This document shows, in pieces, positions 41,126-52,308 of a stretch of 64,000 bases of DNA (its first letter is position 1; each line of letters begins with the position of its first letter). Both the position numbers and the translations under genes were made by a program. The notes below the pieces were generated by a model, which did not search any database, had not been told where the DNA came from, and was given only the letters and a program-made list of their open reading frames with translations. Source of the stretch: Agapetus fuscipes (lineage: Eukaryota; Arthropoda; Insecta; Trichoptera; Glossosomatidae); contig OX637339.1 in assembly GCA_951799405.1 (NCBI GenBank), positions 10,602,001 through 10,666,000 of the forward strand, given 5' to 3'.

Positions 41126-43660
41126 TTTTTTTAACTTAGATTATAAAGGAAGCCTCCGGAAGGTACTTTGCTACGACCCCAACAAAACGTATAGAATTAA
41201 TGTAAGTTTTTACACAACGTCTTATACCTATCTAAAAAAATGATGTAATACAATTTATTAGGTACTAAACACTTATTATTTTTAAATTTCCATAACATAT
41301 TTTGATAACTGTATCGATCTAAGTACAGGGTGGTTAGGAAGAATCTACCATAATACATATTTATTCACCATTATTTTTCAAGCTCGCGAAAAAATAAGAA
41401 ATAAATTGTTGTGTCATGTTTACGACGTAATTTGTTGTTATGTTGAAATTCACAGGGTGATTGAAGAGTGTTATGTCCCTGATGATGGTTGCGGTACGTT
41501 GCTTGAATGCGCGCGCTGATTGGTGTTTATGTGAGCCGGTGTTGCCTTTAGAGAAAACTCGTAAAAAATTATCACATTCACCCCTGAAATGGGAATTGCT
41601 AACACGCCGCTTCTCTTGTCAGTGTTGTAACCTGTAAAAAAAGAACAGATTTGAAAAAAAATGGAATCTTAATATTTAAAAATACCGTCACGGACATCGA
41701 TATATAGAACTGGATGGGCTGAGAAATCAATCCTTTGAGAATTAGAAATACGCTACCCCACTCATCATACAAAAATCCTAATTCAGTCGATAACCTTCCA
41801 ACCTGTGCTTCCAACTATCAACAGGTGTGTTACCTAATTTAAAAAAAAACCCCCATATAAATGCCAAACTGAATATTTTCTAAACGTGCCAACAGAAGAA
41901 AATCACTGTTGTAAAAAATATAGAATAATATTTCACTTGAAAAACAATTTTGTATGATTACGTTCATAAAATTTAGTTTTCATTTGTCGAAATATTTTGT
42001 TCGCGAAAGGGACAGCCATTTCTAGAACTAGTGGTGTTCAAATACAATATAGGTACTTGCTTCTTCTGTGCTCGCGGTAATAGATACTTGTGAAAATCAT
42101 CCCGTACACAATGAGGTGGGAACATTTTTGAATTTGGAATTTATCAGATGTTTTCATACTTTCAACAACACTAGTAACAAACACCGTTACCATAGTGATT
42201 TTATGGATTTCCATGGTGATATGAGACACGTTGCTTACATAGAAAATAACAAAAGCATTTCATTTGTCGTGAGCAAGACAGCACTATTAACAATGTATGG
42301 TGTCAAAGACGTTGCATCATGTTGATTGGTACTAAATCACATTCACAGCCCCTCCATTGAATATACCTCCATGGTCACGGAGTTGTAAAACTAGCCTGTC
42401 CTCACAGATGCCTCCGAGACCTGTACCACCCCTGGTATAAACCATTGGGTATACCGTATACTGAATACTCACCTCGAAAATACCTATACAAAGTTGTGTG
42501 AGATACTGCGTATGCGGGATTTGATTTCCTAGTTTTGATAAAGAACCCAAAGTGTTGCAGACGCGCTATTCTACTGTGGATATCAATCCAAGTTGGAGCT
42601 TGCCAGCGCTTGCGAAAGAACTCCACAGATAAAAAAAATCATAGAACACCTTATTTTTGGGCAGGAATTGCTATCTCGTCGCCGTCGTAAGGAATTTAGG
42701 AGAATAGCGCTTCAGATTAAGATAGATGAAAAGAGTGGTGGTAGACTGCCGTACGTTTGGAGTATGGGACTGGAAAAGGAGCCGTTTTACATTCAGCTGT
42801 GACTGCAGTTGATCAAGGAGATCAAGGCTCACCCCGGGTAGTTGTGACATTGACGATGATGAGATATTTTTATAATCAACGTTTGAAAGAAAATGTCTTT
42901 ACTAATCATTAAAAAAAACGAAGACTAAACGAAAATAAAAAAGTAAAATTAATTGTCACGCCACTGATACAAGGTAAAGAAGTTATACAAAAATCAAGTG
43001 TGTGTTGATTTATCTTTCTTTGCGTATTTTTATCTCCGCTAATACTTTATTAGGTAATCCACCTTAGAGCTGCCTTCAAGGGAAGCGCGCTTACAACTTT
43101 TACCAGCGATATTTATGTTGTTCTTCAACATCTCATGCGCACATTTACATAAAGTATTAGCGAGCCAATAAAAACATGCGAAAATTTATGCGAAAACACT
43201 AACAAAAATCCATATCGTTTTCAATTGAAAAATACTTTTAAAAAGTAAATATACTTTTTGGGTCATCGTGTACTTTTAAATGGACTCGGTACAAATTTGA
43301 AATTAGATTTATTCACGGCGCAGATCTTTGTGATTACTGACTAGGGTCCTTGGCAAACAATAAATAAATATTAGTTTGCCTTTTCCCTAGCAACGCGGCC
43401 GTTTGACGTCTCTCTTTTGTTGGGTATCCATTAAAAAGTCTATTTTAAAGATATACTCGTATATACAAATCTTCGACAATATGCCGCGTTGTTCCAGAAA
43501 GGATGGTATTGATGTGTATGCCCTATTTATTTTCGCTACGGACGCAGTCTTACGCCAACTCATTGTACTTGAAGAAGAAACGGTTTCCCAAAGGAAAAGG
43601 TTTCCTTGTTCCCGAAAGAGAAGGTTCTTCGGTTCATTGGCTGGGTACACCTTGCAGTTA
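41126..43660. other. Longest unassigned stretch
   Basis: About 2.5 kb with many short overlapping ORFs (41599-41814, 42038-42325, 42332-42802, 43387-43832) but no motif I recognise. Several ORFs overlap on both strands, which argues against coding. Confidence 0.5.
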
Positions 43661-43785
43661 CAATAATTGAGTATGAGATTGACCACTCGTACTGAAAAAT
43701 GGTACACTTTTGCCTATGCCACTCCTGTTTTACACATTGCACAGCTTGGTTTATTTGAAATTTAGGTTTCCTTTTGTATCCATCA
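43661..43785 (+). mobile_element. Family A fragment, diverged
   Basis: ATGAGATTGACCACTCGTAC, CTATGCCACTCCTGTTTTAC. Confidence 0.55.
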
Positions 43786-43924
43786 TATAAAAACCCAAAT
43801 TTACATTTTTTATTGATTTGCAACAATGGCATTAATTCTAAGTGTAATATGAAGTTTTATTTTAATTTTTAATTTGTAATGTGTCTCATTATGAATTTCT
43901 GTAAATCATTTATAATTTTTTGTG

Positions 43925-44490
43925 CTCCTTGACTGATAGGTTGGTACGAGGCTGACCACCCGTGCTGTAAAAATCGGTTCACTTTTGCCAATGCCACCCC
44001 GGTTCAGGGAACGGCGGCAGGAGTTGCAAGGTTTATGTCCATGTGAGGTTTTCTTTATTTGTATGCACACATGCAGAATGTGTAGGCGCGAACCTACATG
44101 TGCCTGTCTGTAGGCATGCATTTCATATGAGCCTTAAATGTTAACATATCCTTGCAGCTTAGATTATAGATTATAGATAGATTGCGACTAAGATTAAATA
44201 TCAAAAATTAATAGGTTGGTATGAGGCTGACCCCCCATGCTGTAAAAGTTTGGTTCACTTTTACCAATGCCACCCTGCAGGTGGCAAGAGTTGCAAGATT
44301 TATGTTCATTTGAGGTTTGGTATATTTTGTATGTACACATGCAGCATGTGTAAACACGATCTTATATGCCTGCATGAAGACCTTTGTGCATTTGTAAGCG
44401 CGAACTACACGTGTTTGTTTGTGAGTATGCATTTGATATGAGCTTTAAAAATGTCAACATATCTTTGCACCTTATATTATAGATTACAGA
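43925..44490 (+). mobile_element. Two family A repeats in tandem
   Basis: First copy 43925-44185 (CTCCTTGACTGATAGGTTGG to GATTATAGATTATAGATAG). Second copy 44210-44490 (TAGGTTGGTATGAGGCTGAC), with a partial internal duplication of the GCATGTGTAA / GCATTTGTAAG region. Confidence 0.75.
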
Positions 44491-45599
44491 AAAATACATT
44501 GCAGTTTTTCAAAAATTTAATTTGATTATCATAATTTCAATGCGGAGAGTTGCAGAGTCAAAATCGATTCATTTTTTTTTTTTGGTTGGTAGGTATGCAA
44601 ACCGAATTACTGGCTGCAAATTAAAATCTGATCGCCATAAAAATAAACGTCACTGTTCGGCGCCAAAATTTGAATAGAAATGGAACGCCGCGAGCGCGGG
44701 AATAATTTTGCATTTTGATAAGTGAAAAGGGAAACGCTATGGGCACATCATAAAACATCAAATACCTATCGTATTAAGTACATTTGAATCGCATAGAATG
44801 AAGTCCGCACATATACAAAAAAAATGTGACTTCATACGGCCGTGTTGGTAGGGCGAAGTCTAAATTATATTTTTTTATTGGTCGCTAAGGAATCTAGTCA
44901 CATAGGTACTTCTAATCTAATCTAATCTAAATGCATTCCCACAAGCAGACATGTATAATTATTTGATTATATTATTACTTAATTTATTTATTTATACCAT
45001 AGATATTATTTTTAAGATCTGTGATTTACACAAGAAAAGTTTTAATGTATAAATATTGGAAACTCTGTTTGCAAATATAAAGTAGGTACGTACATAAGTA
45101 GGAACATGTACAAAAATCAAAATACAAGTAAGTAAATGAAAATGGAAATAAGTACAAACATTTTTTTTTCTTCAAAAAATATTTACAAATAACCTTCATA
45201 ATTAAATGTGATAAGTAAAAACGCAGGTATTTAAAGCAAATGAATTCTAAAAAGGATACAAATAAAAATAAGTTTTGATTTTTTGTGTCATTTGCCTGCT
45301 GGGAAAAAATAAATTTGGAACATCTGCTCCGAGACCGTTAAGAGTTCCTCACAGGCGACAATCTTTCCAAATAAATAAAAATTCCGTTTTCCGTGAGACA
45401 CATTAAGGTTATCATTAACATTACGCATCTGTCATTTTTCACACTTTGACGTTTGTTTGAAGTGACGCGTTAGTTCACGCTCTATTTAACATTATTTTTA
45501 CACTTTGTGATTGTCAATGAACGAACACGAAGTGCTTCGCATATTTCGTACATTTTTATAATTTTTTACTGTCTCCTTGAAGTAATTTTCAAAAATACT
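44491..45599. other. Spacer with one short A fragment
   Basis: Only 44908-44960 (minus: ATCTAATCTAATCTAAATGC, CCCACAAGCAGACATG) is recognised, with an internal deletion. The rest shows nothing. Confidence 0.5.
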
Positions 45600-45695
45600 T
45601 ATTCCTGGATTGGAAAATTCATCTGCCTTACAGTCTTACTTTTCTCGCACAGGGATGTTGAGGTGTGATTCACACAAAAAACAGCGCTCACCGTA
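45600..45695 (+). mobile_element. SINE C, 3' part
   Basis: GGATTGGAAAATTCATCTGC, then GAGGTGTGATTCACACAAAA and ACAGCGCTCACCG. Confidence 0.65.
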
Positions 45696-45925
45696 TATAA
45701 TCTAATCTAATCTGAGTTGCAAAGACAGATAAACATTTAAAGTTCATATTAAATGCATGCTCACAAACAGACACGTGTAAGTACCTACTCGCTTACAATT
45801 AAAAAACCAAAGCTCAAACTAACATAAGCTCAGCAACTTTTGCCGCCCTTCCCTGCAGCAGGGGTGACATTGGCAAAGTGAACCATTTTTTACAGCATTG
45901 GTGGTCAGCGTCATACCAACCAAGG
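45696..45925 (-). mobile_element. Family A repeat, near full length
   Basis: Tail TATAATCTAATCTAATCTGA, core TTCCCTGCAGCAGGGGTGAC, head CGTCATACCAACCAAGG. It abuts the C tail. Confidence 0.75.
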
Positions 45926-46124
45926 GATTAATCATCCTGATATTTATATGAATCATCCTGATATTTATTTATTCACTATATTGTACAAGAATATTGAAAT
46001 GAAAGAAGTTCCTATGCAAGAACGGAAAAATATAGCGGTTGATTTATCACCTTGGCAGCCAAGGCTTTCGAAATTCAGCTGTTTCATTTTATTGTTATCT
46101 TTTGTCTGTCTGTTTCTATAATTT

Positions 46125-46280
46125 TAGTTCCTCGTCTTCTAGGTTGATTTGAAGCTAATGAGCCATTCTGTGCAAATTTATTCAATTTGCCAATGTCACC
46201 CCTTTGTTAGTGAATGGCGGCAAATGTTGCAGGGTGTATGTATATTTGATATTAAGGTTTTTATTTTGAAATTTCACGTT
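46125..46280 (+). mobile_element. Family A fragment, diverged
   Basis: GTTCCTCGTCTTCTAGGTTG head, then CCAATGTCACCCCTTTGTTA. Confidence 0.6.
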
Positions 46281-46284
46281 AAAA

Positions 46285-46625
46285 TTATCCCGGTCGATAA
46301 CTCAATTGGTCGAGTGCTTGCATTCCATGCAGACAGCTCGGCTTCGATCCCCACCGAGAGTGTTCGAAATGACTTCCCGTTTTGGTGTTTATTCCAAACA
46401 CAAAATAAAGTATCGGCAAGGCTTATTTGGCCTACTCCCCCCCAGCCCCAGCCGCCTCGGGAGCTAGGAAACCCTCATATCAAGAGAATTGGTTGGCGTA
46501 AGGCCAATTTACCTGTAAATTTAACTGTATTTACCTGTAAAATAAATAGCTTCCACACTCCACATGCGACCTCTTCAGGAACAATGCCAAACCGAATTAA
46601 ACTATATGTGCAGCTTAGAAGTTAC
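46285..46625 (+). mobile_element. SINE B, near full length
   Basis: Head CCCGGTCGATAACTCAATTG, box B GGCTTCGATCCCCACC, body CCTCGGGAGCTAGGAAACCC, and tail ATATGTGCAGCTTAG. Confidence 0.75.
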
Positions 46626-46994
46626 CATGCTCCATCCATGAGACCATTCTGATATCTTCAGTGGCAATCAATGCATGGGATTTATATATTTTCACGAATT
46701 TAAACATATCTTTTATTTGAAAAAATAGAATTCCTTTAAAAATGTTATTTAAATAAATTATAGATAAAATCAGTATATAAACAAAAATAAATAGATTTGC
46801 TTAAATCTGTCCCTAGACGGATTGTTTCCATATTAAATTTAATGACGTCATTTCAGAAAATTGCTTTCCGTTTTTCTGAATTTCATGGATTTTGTTTTTA
46901 ATTTTCACACTCGACTAGCCAGCCTTTCACAACGGATTATCTTCTTATATCACTTTTTCCTAAAAAAAAAATACAAAAACAAAACACGCCATAT
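46626..46994. other. Spacer, nothing recognised
   Basis: No family member. Confidence 0.4.
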
Positions 46995-47345
46995 AGTCCG
47001 GTCGATAGATCCGTCAGTAAATGCTCACTGCTCGCGCTCAGTGCCAAAAGGATAGAGTTCAATTCCCACTGACGGTGTCAATAATGATTTCCCGTTTCGG
47101 TGATTATTTTCCCCACCCAAAATCAAAATACCGGCAAGGTTTACTTGGCATTCACAAGAAATTAAGAACCTGCCTTCTCAGCAGCTCTAAGGAACTCTCT
47201 AGAAGCCCCTTCCTTCCATTGTTGGGGTTGGCGTTAGGCCGGCCCCTTTACTCGTGTAAATAAATGGGCTCAACACACCACATCGGAGACAACGGAGACA
47301 ACGCGGTAAAATGTTGTACTTTATGTGCATCTTAATTGCGTTTGC
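46995..47345 (+). mobile_element. SINE B, diverged
   Basis: Head AGTCCGGTCGATAGATCCGT, box B GAGTTCAATTCCCACTG, and tail TTTATGTGCATCTTAATTGC. Confidence 0.7.
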
Positions 47346-47359
47346 GTTAGCATGATTTC

Positions 47360-47690
47360 GATATCATTTGAGGTTTGGATTTTTATTTGTAAGTACACAT
47401 TCAGCATTTGCAAGCACGAACTTACACGTGTCTGTTTGTGGGCTTGCATTTGATATGTGTTTTGAATGTTAATAAAATATCTTTGCAACTTAGATTATAG
47501 ACATAAGCCTGAGAGATCATTTCCCCGGTTCTGTATTTATTTCAAACCCAAAATTGAAATACCAGCAAGGTTTACTTAGCCTTCACAGTATATGAAAGCC
47601 AGCCATATCGGGAGCAGGGAAACTCTCACTTCCATTTATGTTTTTGGCGTAAGATGGGCCTCATGGAATGTGAAAATAAATAGGTTTAGT
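47360..47690 (+). mobile_element. Family A 3' part followed by a headless SINE B
   Basis: A: 47360-47510, from ATTTGAGGTTTGGATTTTTA to GCAACTTAGATTATAG. B: 47515-47690, from GAGATCATTTCCCCGGTTCT to GTGAAAATAAATAGGTTTAG. Confidence 0.7.
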
Positions 47691-48051
47691 TGAACTTACA
47701 ATTTTGAACATATTTCAGCAGTGTAAATACTTAAAGCAGCTGATTAAAATACTAAAGTAAATTTGTATAGAATTTTGGTGTCGATGCCCACAGATAAAAA
47801 GCATAAAAAGGCCGGCTTCTAAATTACAGGTACCTTATAAAGACAAAGGGATGATCTTTCTTTGTGTTTTCCCCTTCCTGTCAAAAAGGTGTCATTGTCC
47901 CCTCAGATATCCATCCCCTGCAATAATTAGGGATGAAGCTGTACTTACATCTCCCCACTTATAGGGAAATCTGCCATTATGGAAAACTAACATCCTTGGT
48001 CATATTTATAGATACATCATCGTCATGATTCTGATAATAGAATATTAGACA
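47691..48051. other. Spacer, nothing recognised
   Basis: No family member. Confidence 0.4.
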
Positions 48052-48225
48052 ATTTATTTGGTGAGCGCTGTTTTTGTGTGAATCACACCTCAAGAGCACT
48101 CTGCGAGCTTGGTCTTCGCTATAGAAAGCGACAATTCTCAAGCAAGACCCAGTTGCTGTAAGGCTGGATGGATCTTTGGTGACCGGTCTTTGGTAAGGTA
48201 TATGATTTTGGTAACCCAGCGAAGA

Positions 48226-48231
<6 letters not shown>

Positions 48232-48263
<32 letters not shown>

Positions 48264-49013
48264 TTCATAAACAATTTTTAACAAGAAATATAAATCTTAA
48301 AAATTAAACATTTTTGTCCCGATAAACCAAAAAATTTCAGTTTGTCATCGGGTGCAACAATCAAATTAAAAAATATAAGTCTTAGTATTTAGTGCTAGTA
48401 TGAAATAAAAAGTAAATTAAAGTTAAAATTAGGAGACAAGAGTAGAGTAAAAACAAAAATATAGTTAAGGTAATTAATATAAAAAAGTTCTTTCTCCCAG
48501 CCAAATCTTCAAAGATATTATAATTTTATTAATGTTTGTAGATTCCTTTTTAAAGTCCTTTGGCAACAAATTAAATATTTTTGGCACAAGGTAATCCAAC
48601 GTTCTTTGTCCATATTTGTTATTAATTCTTGGCACAACTAGTCCTTCATTAGATGTAAATCTTGTTTGGTACACATGCTCTAGTTTATTTTTATATTTAT
48701 CATTAAACAATTGTTGACATATAATTATGTTCCATAGTATACCCTTAATAGGCAAGACATTTAATGATTGGAATAAAAATGGTATATTCTGCCTTTGGTT
48801 ATACACATTTATGGGAGCAATTAATTTTAAGAGAGCATTTTGAACATTTTGTACATTTTTAATATTGGTGGCGCAAGAATGTCCCCATGCAGTGAGGCCG
48901 TATCTTATAATGGACTCGGCAAGCGATAAATATACCAATCTTAATGTAGGGAGCGGCAATATAAACTTTAACTTATATAATTGTCATATTTGATATATTT
49001 GATATAATTGATA
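48232..49013 (-). mobile_element. Poly(A)-tailed LINE 3' end
   Basis: Poly(T) on plus at 48232-48260, a ~210-base 3'UTR, then 162 codons of ORF2. It is inserted in SINE C. The TSD is unclear because the target is AT-rich. Confidence 0.7.
48474..48959 (-). pseudogene. LINE ORF2 C-terminal fragment
   Basis: LRLVYLSLAESIIRYGLTAW and GHSCATNIKNVQNVQNALLK are the post-RT thumb region typical of CR1/Jockey-type ORF2; KYGQRTLDYLVPKIFNLLPK is the usual C-terminal end. The catalytic RT part is missing. Confidence 0.7.
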
Positions 49014-49127
49014 TATTTGAAAATATAAATGTTATATTTTTGTGCTTCGCCGGCATTTGAACCCACAACCTTCCATTTACGAGTCCGAAGCGTTACCACT
49101 AGACTACGAACCGGTCTACTGATGTAT

Positions 49128-49340
49128 GGAAGTGAGACGTGGGCGACAAAAAGTGAGACAAAGACGATTTGATTAGAATGGGAAATGATGGCATCCCGCG
49201 TATCGCTCTTCAAGGGAACCCAACTGGTAGAAGACCCCCGGGAAGAACTCTGAAGAGATGGCGTGATTGCTGGCAGTCTTGATCACAGGTGGAAGTAGCG
49301 GCACAAACAGATCCTTCAGATCTAATAAAAATAAGCTTAT
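49128..49340 (+). pseudogene. RTE-like LINE scrap
   Basis: LMYGSETWATKSETK, then, in another frame, GNPTGRRPPGRTLKRWRD. Frameshifts and stops are present. Confidence 0.5.
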
Positions 49341-49423
49341 TTAAGAAGAATCACTTTTCAGAATCTTCTCTAAGAATAATGATAGGGTCCGAAATGACTG
49401 GGTTGTGAATGAATTTGGGAACG

Positions 49424-50035
49424 CAACGCAACTAAGCTACATATATAGTGTAAGCTACATGTAAGTGTAAGTTATGTTCTTTAATGAATTGCCCAATGAG
49501 TTAAAAATGATTAATGTCTTTAAAAAATTTAAAATTAAACTAAAAAAACTCATTTATTCCAGGCAAAAATGATCACTATTATTTTGCTTGAATTGTTCAT
49601 TTTGCATATCTAGTATCTAGACTTATTCCTTAAGTTACCTTATTTACCTACCATAACTACTACTTATATTATGTATAATTTAGCGTAATCTCCCTCACCA
49701 AGCACAAGAGCTTGTCTTTTTTATTGGTGAGGTATAGCGTTAAGTAATATTTTAACTTTATTATTCATAAGTTTTTGTAATTGTCATGTAAAAGAAACAC
49801 TAAATAATTATATTATAAAAAGAAAAACACAAAAAAAAAAACTGCTTGCCGCGTTATGCGAAGGGGACGCATATGGCGAGAGAACCTATTTATTTTTACA
49901 GGTAAGGGGACCGGCCTTACGCCAACCAATTTAGTGACGTGGGGGGTTTCCCAGTTCCCGAGGGAGCTGGTACTCATTTCTTGTGAAGACTGAGTAAACC
50001 TTGCCGGTTTTTAAATTTTAGGTTTGAAATAAAGA
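49424..50035 (-). mobile_element. SINE B split by a LINE 3' end
   Basis: 49424-49455 (AACGCAACGCAACTAAGCTA) and 49839-50035 (CTGCTTGCCGCGTTATGCGA to GGTTTGAAATAAAGAAG) are one B copy, lacking its head. Confidence 0.65.
49456..49838 (+). mobile_element. LINE 3' end in SINE B
   Basis: The ORF2 end FFNELPNELKMINVFKKFKI ending SRQK and a stop lies at about 49478-49571. The 3'UTR ends in an A-rich tail (AAAAAGAAAAACACAAAAAA). It is a different LINE from 48232, judging by C-terminal sequence. Confidence 0.6.
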
Positions 50036-50055
50036 AGTTTCAGACCTACGCTATT

Positions 50056-50386
50056 CCGGTCGATAGCTCAGTTGGTAGAGTGCTTGCATTCCATGCCGTG
50101 AGCTCGGGTTCGAATCCCACCAAGGGTGTCAGAAATGATTTCTCGTTTCGGTGTTTATTTCAAACCCCAAAATAAAAATACTGGCAAGGTTTACTCAGCC
50201 TTCACAAGAAATGAGTACCAGCCCTCTCGGGAGCTGGGAAACCCCCACTTCAACTGAAGTGGTTGGTGTAAGGCCGGCTCCCTTACCTGTAAAAATAAAT
50301 AGGTTCAACTCGCCACATGTGACCCCTTCGGGGATAACGCGGCAAGAAGTTACACTATATGTGTAGCTTAGTTGCGTTGCGTTGCT
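50056..50386 (+). mobile_element. SINE B, best full-length copy
   Basis: Head CCGGTCGATAGCTCAGTTGG (box A 50063-50074), box B GGTTCGAATCC (50107-50117). The body contains ACCAGCCCTCTCGGGAGCTG (hairpin) and CCACTTCAACTGAAGTGG (hairpin), then CCCCTTCGGGGATAACGCGG, and the tail is GTTGCGTTGCGTTGC. This copy defines the consensus; flanking TSD is unclear. Confidence 0.85.
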
Positions 50387-50715
50387 ACGAAACAAATTAA
50401 AAATATTTTTTTACAATTTAATTTTAGCTCTAATATTTTGTCCTATACCTGCAGTTTGCTTTAATTTATCCAATCTCTAAAATCGTCTTCTTCTTCTTAT
50501 TTCCCTTGGTGAATTATAAAAAAGAAGGGGCGGAAGTTCCATAGACAACAGTGATCAAGCCATCGTACTTAATGACACGGGAAATTGGTTTGAATTATTT
50601 ATTGAATATTATTATTTTCGCCCCCTTTCGCTTTTTTGGCTGTGAATTATGCAGAATCCCGTCCCCCGTAGTGCTATAAAATCAGATGCGCCAATGATCA
50701 ACACAGAGGCGTTAC
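50387..50715. other. Spacer, nothing recognised
   Basis: No family member. Confidence 0.4.
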
Positions 50716-50850
50716 TTTATCTGAATTACCTGCACATGCAGCATGTGCTTGCGGAAACTTACACGTGTCTGCTTGTCGGCATGCATTTAAAATTAATCTT
50801 AAATGTTAATATGTTTACCTTTGCAACTTTGATGTAGATTATAATATGTA
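50716..50850 (+). mobile_element. Family A repeat, 3' part
   Basis: CACATGCAGCATGTGCTTGC to TTTGCAACTTTGATGTAGAT. Confidence 0.65.
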
Positions 50851-51145
50851 GATAGACTGTATTGATAATTCAAATGTAAAACTGAATAAATGACATATTA
50901 AGCTATCATGGGTTTCTCAGATAAATGCACCTTTTTCCTTATTTTCTACGAGAGAAAACACCAAAACAGTGTGATAATCCTGTAGTTTAGAAGTTCTTCT
51001 GAACACTTTCTTATCCACTTCCATACTAAGACATTTTTTTAAATTGATAAATAAATTAGTGAACATGATTGCCGTTCCCCTCCCTATGTATCTGTCGTAC
51101 CCAGAACAGATACATTGTCAATTAATTTTCGTAATTAATGAAATA

Positions 51146-51305
51146 TTAGATTTTGTAGGGTTTGTGTATTCACACGGTGAAAATTCATTTTATTTAAAAT
51201 AAAATTATTGATCACTCTTGATAATGACCTGAATATTGAAGGTCGAAAGTACTTGATGTAGAAAATATTGTGAAAATAAAACTACGTTTTTGAAAAAAAT
51301 TAAAC
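51146..51305 (+). mobile_element. 160-bp hammerhead-bearing element with 10-bp TSD
   Basis: Flanked by TAATGAAATA (51136-51145 and 51306-51315). It carries GGGTTTGTGTATTCACACGG and GTGAAAATTCATTTTATTTA (the extension), then one fold (51216-51255) with CTCTTGATAATGACCTGAAT and AAGGTCGAAAGTAC, and AAAATAAAACTACG. It is a single-armed relative of the palindrome at 22000-23399. Confidence 0.6.
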
Positions 51306-51569
51306 TAATGAAATACGAGTATCATTATGAAATATCCAGTTTCACTACGTTTTGTTTTTTCTAAAATAAGTATTTTTAATGGACTCGAATTTCTTAGTTT
51401 CAAATTTCTCTCTCCTGGCTAACGTCACAGGTAGGTCTAGGTAATTAGGGTGCCTCTTTAGCAACAACAAAGAAATTATAAAGCCTTTTTGTAGCAACCC
51501 GGTGAGGTGTCGTTACATTTTTTTCCAACTTTGAATGCTGACTCCAAAAGTTGATTAAATGTTTTTATT

Positions 51570-51700
51570 TTTATTTTGTATGATTTGTGTATTAACACTG
51601 AGAAAATTCATATTCAATCATTTATAAAACCAAACACTGTTCTATATTTTCACGTTTTCGATCTTAGATCATCGTCAGGTAGGTATACAAAAATTTTAAA
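51570..51700 (-). mobile_element. Hammerhead-like element, diverged
   Basis: On minus, CCTGACGATGATCTAAGATC and GAAAACGTGAAAATATAG: core CTGACGA, spare T, stem II GATC/GATC, GAAAA. It is preceded on plus by TGATTTGTGTATTAACACTG, like the extension at 51146. Stem I and the cleavage triplet are not convincing. Confidence 0.4.
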
Positions 51701-51987
51701 ATGTTGTTTTTTTATTTCATGGTAAGTATTATGATGTTGAAATGTTAAACATATGATTTCCACACCTGTAACGTAAATGAAAAGCCTGCTACGCCATTGT
51801 ATTTTTGGTCGAAAGGTGAAATGGCGTCGTAAAGTCGGTCGCTTTAAAAAAATGGCGCACTGTCGAAAATATACGTCAGTTAAGCTATAACTGTAACCAT
51901 TACTCTGCTGTAATTCCACTAGTTGTGGCCAGTACCTCAAGTAAAAACTATTGCGTAAACTCACCTCGATCGCATAAAAAAAAAAAA
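51701..51987. other. Spacer, nothing certain
   Basis: A 118-codon minus ORF (51650-52006) shows no motif. TAACTGTAACCATTACTCTG at 51889 resembles the (AGTTAC) LINE tail. Confidence 0.4.
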
Positions 51988-52308
51988 ACGCAACTAAGCT
52001 ACACATATAGTGTAACTTCTTGCCGCGTTATCCCCGAAGGGTCGCATGTGGCGAGTTGAACCTATTTATTTTTACAGGTAAGGAGGCCGGCCTTACGGCT
52101 ACCACTTCAGTGAAGTGGGGGGTTTCCCAGCTCCCGAGGGGGATGGTACTCATTTCTTGTGAAGGCTGAGTAAACCTTGCCGGTATTTTATTTTGGGGTT
52201 TGAAATAAACGCCGAAACGGGAAATCATTTCTGACACCCTCGGTGGGATTCGAACCCGAGCTCACAGCATAGAATGCAAGCACTCTACCAATTGAGCTAT
52301 CGACCGGA
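51988..52308 (-). mobile_element. SINE B, near full length
   Basis: Plus: ACGCAACTAAGCTACACATA, hairpins as in the consensus, box B complement GGATTCGAACCCGAGC, and head GAGCTATCGACCGG. Confidence 0.8.

Larger units (their letters stand above)
48052..49125 (-). mobile_element. SINE C split by a LINE
   Basis: The 3' half is 48052-48231 (TTATTTGGTGAGCGCTG to CCCAGCGAAGAGGAT) and the 5' half 49014-49125 (AATATAAATGTTATATTTTT, box B complement CATTTGAACCC, head ACTACGAACCGGTC). The halves join at the expected place when 48232-49013 is removed. Confidence 0.75.

Noticed and set aside
41126..43660. Possible host gene in the largest repeat-free stretch
   Set aside because: Only short, overlapping ORFs on both strands, no splice-consistent conserved protein recognised.
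43403..43666. 87-codon plus ORF overlapping a 106-codon minus ORF
   Set aside because: Mutually antisense, no motif, and neither starts in a convincing context.
46149..46652. 167-codon plus ORF
   Set aside because: It reads through family A and then SINE B; not a gene.
50063..50117. Possible tRNA gene with good boxes A and B
   Set aside because: No acceptor stem pairing and it continues into a repeated SINE B body.
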